Source: Streptomyces sp. ADI95-17 (GTDB taxonomy: Bacteria > Actinomycetota > Actinomycetes > Streptomycetales > Streptomycetaceae). Taken from it: a stretch of DNA of 64,000 bases. This document shows, piece after piece, positions 61,824-64,000 of the stretch; positions within the stretch are counted from its first letter, which is position 1; every line of letters starts with the position of its first letter. Made by a program: the position numbers and the translations under genes. The DNA lies in assembly GCF_003846175.1 (NCBI RefSeq), contig NZ_ML123045.1:530239-594238 (forward strand). Direction: 5' to 3'. Under the pieces are notes generated by a model. The model did not search any database. It saw only the letters and a program-made list of their open reading frames with translations, and had not been told where the DNA came from.

Positions 61824-63458
61824 TCAGGCGTACCGGCGCAGCAGTCCGGCCACGTACGCCTCCAGTCGTTCCCCCAGTACCTCGGGCGTCAGATCGTCCC
61901 GCCCCAGCTCGCGCCACGGTCCGGCCAGTTTCGCCGCGTCGGGGCAGTAGTGCAGGGCGTCGAGCAGCCGCCAGTACAGGTGGTCGGGGCCGGTGGCGAG
62001 GCCGTGGCCGCCCCGTGCCTCGTACCGGTCGCGGAAGTCCAGCCCGTACGCCGGTCCGTGCAGCAGGGCGAGCGCGGTCGAGCAGTGCGCCACGTCCAGG
62101 TCGGCCGGGCCCCACGAGGTCTCGACCCAGTCCACGACACCGGTGATCCGCAGCTCGGGCCCGGTGCCCGCGAAGAGCACGTTCCCGGGGTGGAAGTCGC
62201 GGTGCAGGAAGCGGCCTTCGTACGGTGGCGGGTCGCGGCGGATCACGTCCACGGCCCGCTCCCACAGGGGTCCGTCCGGGGTGCGGACGCGTTCCGGGGA
62301 CGTCCATGCCTGGCAGGTGCGCGGCCTTTCGGCCGGTACGACGCCGTGGACGCGGACGAGTTGGGCCGCGAGCAGGTCCAGGCGTCGGTCGAGGTCGTCC
62401 CCGTCGACGCGGACGCGGCCCGGCAGCGCGGACATCAACAGGGTCGGGTGGTCGCAGTGTTCGGCGGTGGCGTCCACGGCGACGAGACCGGGCGCGGGGA
62501 CGGAGTCCTGTTCGGCGAGCAGCGCCAGGACGGACGCCTCGCGGTTCAGCAGCCCGGACCCGTGGTGGCGGAAGAAGGGCTTCACGAAGGTGCGTTGCAC
62601 CAGGTCCGTGCCGTCGTCGAGGGTGAGCCGGCGCATCTGGGAGCTCCAGCCGCCGGCCAGGAGACGGGAGCCGGCGACCGAGCGGCCGGGGCCGATCTGC
62701 TTGGCCACCCACGCGCGCGTCGCCGTCCAGCCCCGGTTGTCGAGCCCGGTCAGCACCGCCGCCACGAACTCCCGCCGGTCGTCGCCGTGGTCGCCGAGCC
62801 ACAGGCCCAGTCGGTGCGATGCGTCCGGCAGGTCGAGCCGTGTGTACTGGGCGCGCGCGGCCAGCGCTTCCTGTACGGCCTCGGTCACCGCCGGCGGGAT
62901 CACCGCGTCCGTGCCCGGCACGGCGAGCACGGCCCGGCCCTCGTACGCCCGCAGCGCGTCGAGCGCGGGTGCCTCCCGCCAGCTGTCCGGCCGCCGGATG
63001 ATTCCGCTGAACCGGCCGTTCCCGTCCCCGAAGGGCTCGTCCCACGCCTCGGCGGCGTACACGGCGGGCGCGCACAGTCCCAGCGCCGCCACGCGGTCCC
63101 CGTAGTGCCGGGCGAGATCGGCCACCGTCTGCCCGCTCATGCTGAACCCCACCAGGACCAGCGGCCCGTCCGCCCCCGCGTACGCCTCGATCACCGCCAC
63201 GGCCTGCTCGAACCGTCGCCGTAGGCTCAACTCGCCGAGCCGTCCGGTGCTTTCGCCGTGCCCGGAGAAGTCGAAGGCGATCGTGCGGCAGCCGTGGGCC
63301 ACGAACTCCCGCACCAGCGGCAGCAGTCGCTCCTTGCTGCCGGTGCCCGCTCCGTGCAGCAGCACGGCGGTGGTCCCGGACGGCTCACCGCCGTGCACAC
63401 CGCTGAGCCGTTCGCCGCCGTGGTCATGGGTGAAGTCGAGGAGCATGCCCCCATTCAC
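61824..63458 (-). CDS. Alpha/beta-hydrolase and aminoglycoside-phosphotransferase-like fusion
   Basis: 544 residues from GTG 63458 (ATG 63446 is an alternative; its GGGGG is too close). Residues 1-245 are an alpha/beta hydrolase: TAVLLHGAGTGSKERLL, the nucleophile S106 in VLVGFSMSGQTVA, and the histidine in DASHRLGLWLGDH. Residues about 255-540 are an APH/ChoK-type kinase: GGWSSQMRRLTLDDG, catalytic FLHRDFHPGNVLF and the metal site GVVDWVETSWGPADLDVAH. Both active sites look intact. The combination suggests hydrolysis and phosphorylation of one substrate or a drug-inactivating double enzyme. It stands alone on the minus strand; convergent with the ferredoxin gene. Confidence 0.88.
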   Translation of the reverse strand: MNGGMLLDFTHDHGGERLSGVHGGEPSGTTAVLLHGAGTGSKERLLPLVREFVAHGCRTIAFDFSGHGESTGRLGELSLRRRFEQAVAVIEAYAGADGPLVLVGFSMSGQTVADLARHYGDRVAALGLCAPAVYAAEAWDEPFGDGNGRFSGIIRRPDSWREAPALDALRAYEGRAVLAVPGTDAVIPPAVTEAVQEALAARAQYTRLDLPDASHRLGLWLGDHGDDRREFVAAVLTGLDNRGWTATRAWVAKQIGPGRSVAGSRLLAGGWSSQMRRLTLDDGTDLVQRTFVKPFFRHHGSGLLNREASVLALLAEQDSVPAPGLVAVDATAEHCDHPTLLMSALPGRVRVDGDDLDRRLDLLAAQLVRVHGVVPAERPRTCQAWTSPERVRTPDGPLWERAVDVIRRDPPPYEGRFLHRDFHPGNVLFAGTGPELRITGVVDWVETSWGPADLDVAHCSTALALLHGPAYGLDFRDRYEARGGHGLATGPDHLYWRLLDALHYCPDAAKLAGPWRELGRDDLTPEVLGERLEAYVAGLLRRYA

Positions 63459-63920
63459 TCACGAACCACTCACGCACGGCCTCTGTCCCCCGCAGGGGGG
63501 CGTAGCGTACGCCGGCTTTCTGTGGGGAGTGCCGGGTCGGCTCCCTTGTGCCGGAATTTAACCTAATTTTCTTGTTGAATTTTATGTGTGCATGACGCAT
63601 GTAGTTGTGTGGGGTGGGGTGCTTTCGTGGAGTTTCCTTTCGGTCAAAAGGTGGATGTGGAATGTTCAACACCTGGCTAAGGATTTCGCCGCGGAGGGGG
63701 TTCGGGGGGACTGTCGGCGCGGTCTGGTGGCGTGTTGAGCTGGGGCTATCGCTGAGAGTTGATCGAATGTCGCGCCTCGTGTTCGCATCTCGCCGATGCC
63801 TTTGTGCCGCTGCCGGGCGTACGGTCTCAACGGATTGTTGACCAAGATCCACATCTCTCGAATGCGGCGATGTGGATGTATTCGGTGTGCCCTCGTTCGC
63901 CATGTCTCAAAGGAGAAGAC
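63459..63920. other. 462-bp AT-richer spacer before the right-edge gene
   Basis: Distinctly lower GC than the rest (for instance AATTTAACCTAATTTTCTTG at 63556-63575 and TGTTGAATTTTATGTGTG). Frames here lack Streptomyces codon bias; both strands are open over 200-500 bp but without family phrases. Contains a dyad at 63847 and the ribosome site AAGGAG at 63910-63915. It looks like a long regulatory region or foreign DNA. Confidence 0.55.
63847..63877 (+). promoter_or_regulatory. Inverted repeat before the right-edge gene
   Basis: ATCCACATC (63847-63855) and GATGTGGAT (63869-63877) are perfect complements 13 bp apart, 44 bp before the GTG at 63921. It is an operator for a dimeric repressor or a leader hairpin. 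Confidence 0.5.
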
Positions 63921-64000
63921 GTGCCCGCAGCAGAACAGGCGGTGCGGATACGGGGCCGGGTATTTCCCCGGGGCCGGGCGGTTCCACGGGCCGGGGCGGT
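63921..64000 (+). CDS. Unidentified gene, first 26 codons
   Basis: GTG 63921 follows AAGGAG with a five-base gap. It reads VPAAEQAVRIRGRVFPRGRAVPRAGA and runs open off the window. The first 26 residues are basic and low in hydrophobicity; too short to name. The 460-bp AT-richer spacer and the dyad suggest a regulated gene. Confidence 0.5.
   Translation, partial: MPAAEQAVRIRGRVFPRGRAVPRAGA

Noticed and set aside
63424..63903. A 159-codon minus-strand frame at the right end
   Set aside because: Amino-acid make-up (many Arg, Thr, Pro, His), overlap with the hydrolase-kinase start and lack of any family phrase argue against coding.

Overview
The window is GC-rich actinobacterial chromosome and almost certainly comes from Streptomyces. 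The signs are strong third-position GC bias, many GTG starts with 4-bp start/stop overlaps, a homodimeric AceE, several TerD paralogues, DUF3052, DUF4429, DUF475, SCO2322-family and DUF2277 proteins, and a 24-residue bL37 ribosomal protein gene. It reads as core or conditionally core chromosome. I see no CRISPR array, no phage and no biosynthetic gene cluster. Mobile DNA is limited to the start of an IS630-type transposase at the left edge and a possible integration scar beside a tRNA-Val gene.

Layout. 1-10.3 kb: transposase fragment, a frameshifted MerR regulator with its aldo/keto reductase, a LuxR-type two-component system, a DUF4429-SHOCT protein, a membrane alpha/beta hydrolase, a TetR/MFS divergent pair with two dyad operators, and a small secreted I36-type protein. 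10.4-14.7 kb: aceE, DUF3052 and an AhpE-like peroxiredoxin. 14.8-24.8 kb: a tellurium-resistance-type (Ter) stress region. It has four TerD-fold proteins, a DUF475/TerC-like membrane protein, a CitE-like aldolase, one long protein joining PRTase, TRSP, StiP-type PRTase and PELOTA domains, a HAD phosphatase and an O-methyltransferase. Together these resemble the predicted Ter nucleoside-like metabolite pathway. 24.9-33.3 kb: small zinc-ribbon, membrane and lipoprotein genes, tRNA-Val(TAC), bL37, DUF7144, DUF1254, DUF2277 and DedA. 33.5-46.4 kb: DoxX, a secreted HNH nuclease, a FetB-like permease, a HAD hydrolase, a peptidoglycan-binding protein, an MFS exporter fused to a MarR-like domain, GNAT, DUF2330, a GT87/PAP2 fusion and an AEC transporter.

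46.5-49.2 kb and 58.7-61.7 kb look like two parts of one steroid-side-chain type catabolic set. The first is a CYP125-like P450 divergent from a FadA5-like thiolase. The second is an MBL hydrolase divergent from an aldehyde dehydrogenase with a P450-type ferredoxin. Both intergenic regions carry GAAC/GTTC dyads, which suggests a shared KstR-like repressor. Between them, 52.5-58.6 kb holds a cobalamin-riboswitch operon running leftwards: a secreted, membrane-anchored prenyltransferase/squalene-oxidase-repeat protein, an SCO2322-family protein, CbiQ, a double ABC ATPase and an ECF S component. Gene order and the shared fold class suggest a cell-surface cobalamin capture and uptake system analogous to intrinsic factor. 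The right end has an alpha/beta hydrolase-APH fusion, a 460-bp AT-richer spacer and the first codons of an unidentified gene.

A recurring oddity is GC-rich minisatellites at gene ends. In at least three genes (ending at 24780, 25956 and 58722) the segment carrying the stop codon is itself one unit of the tandem array.
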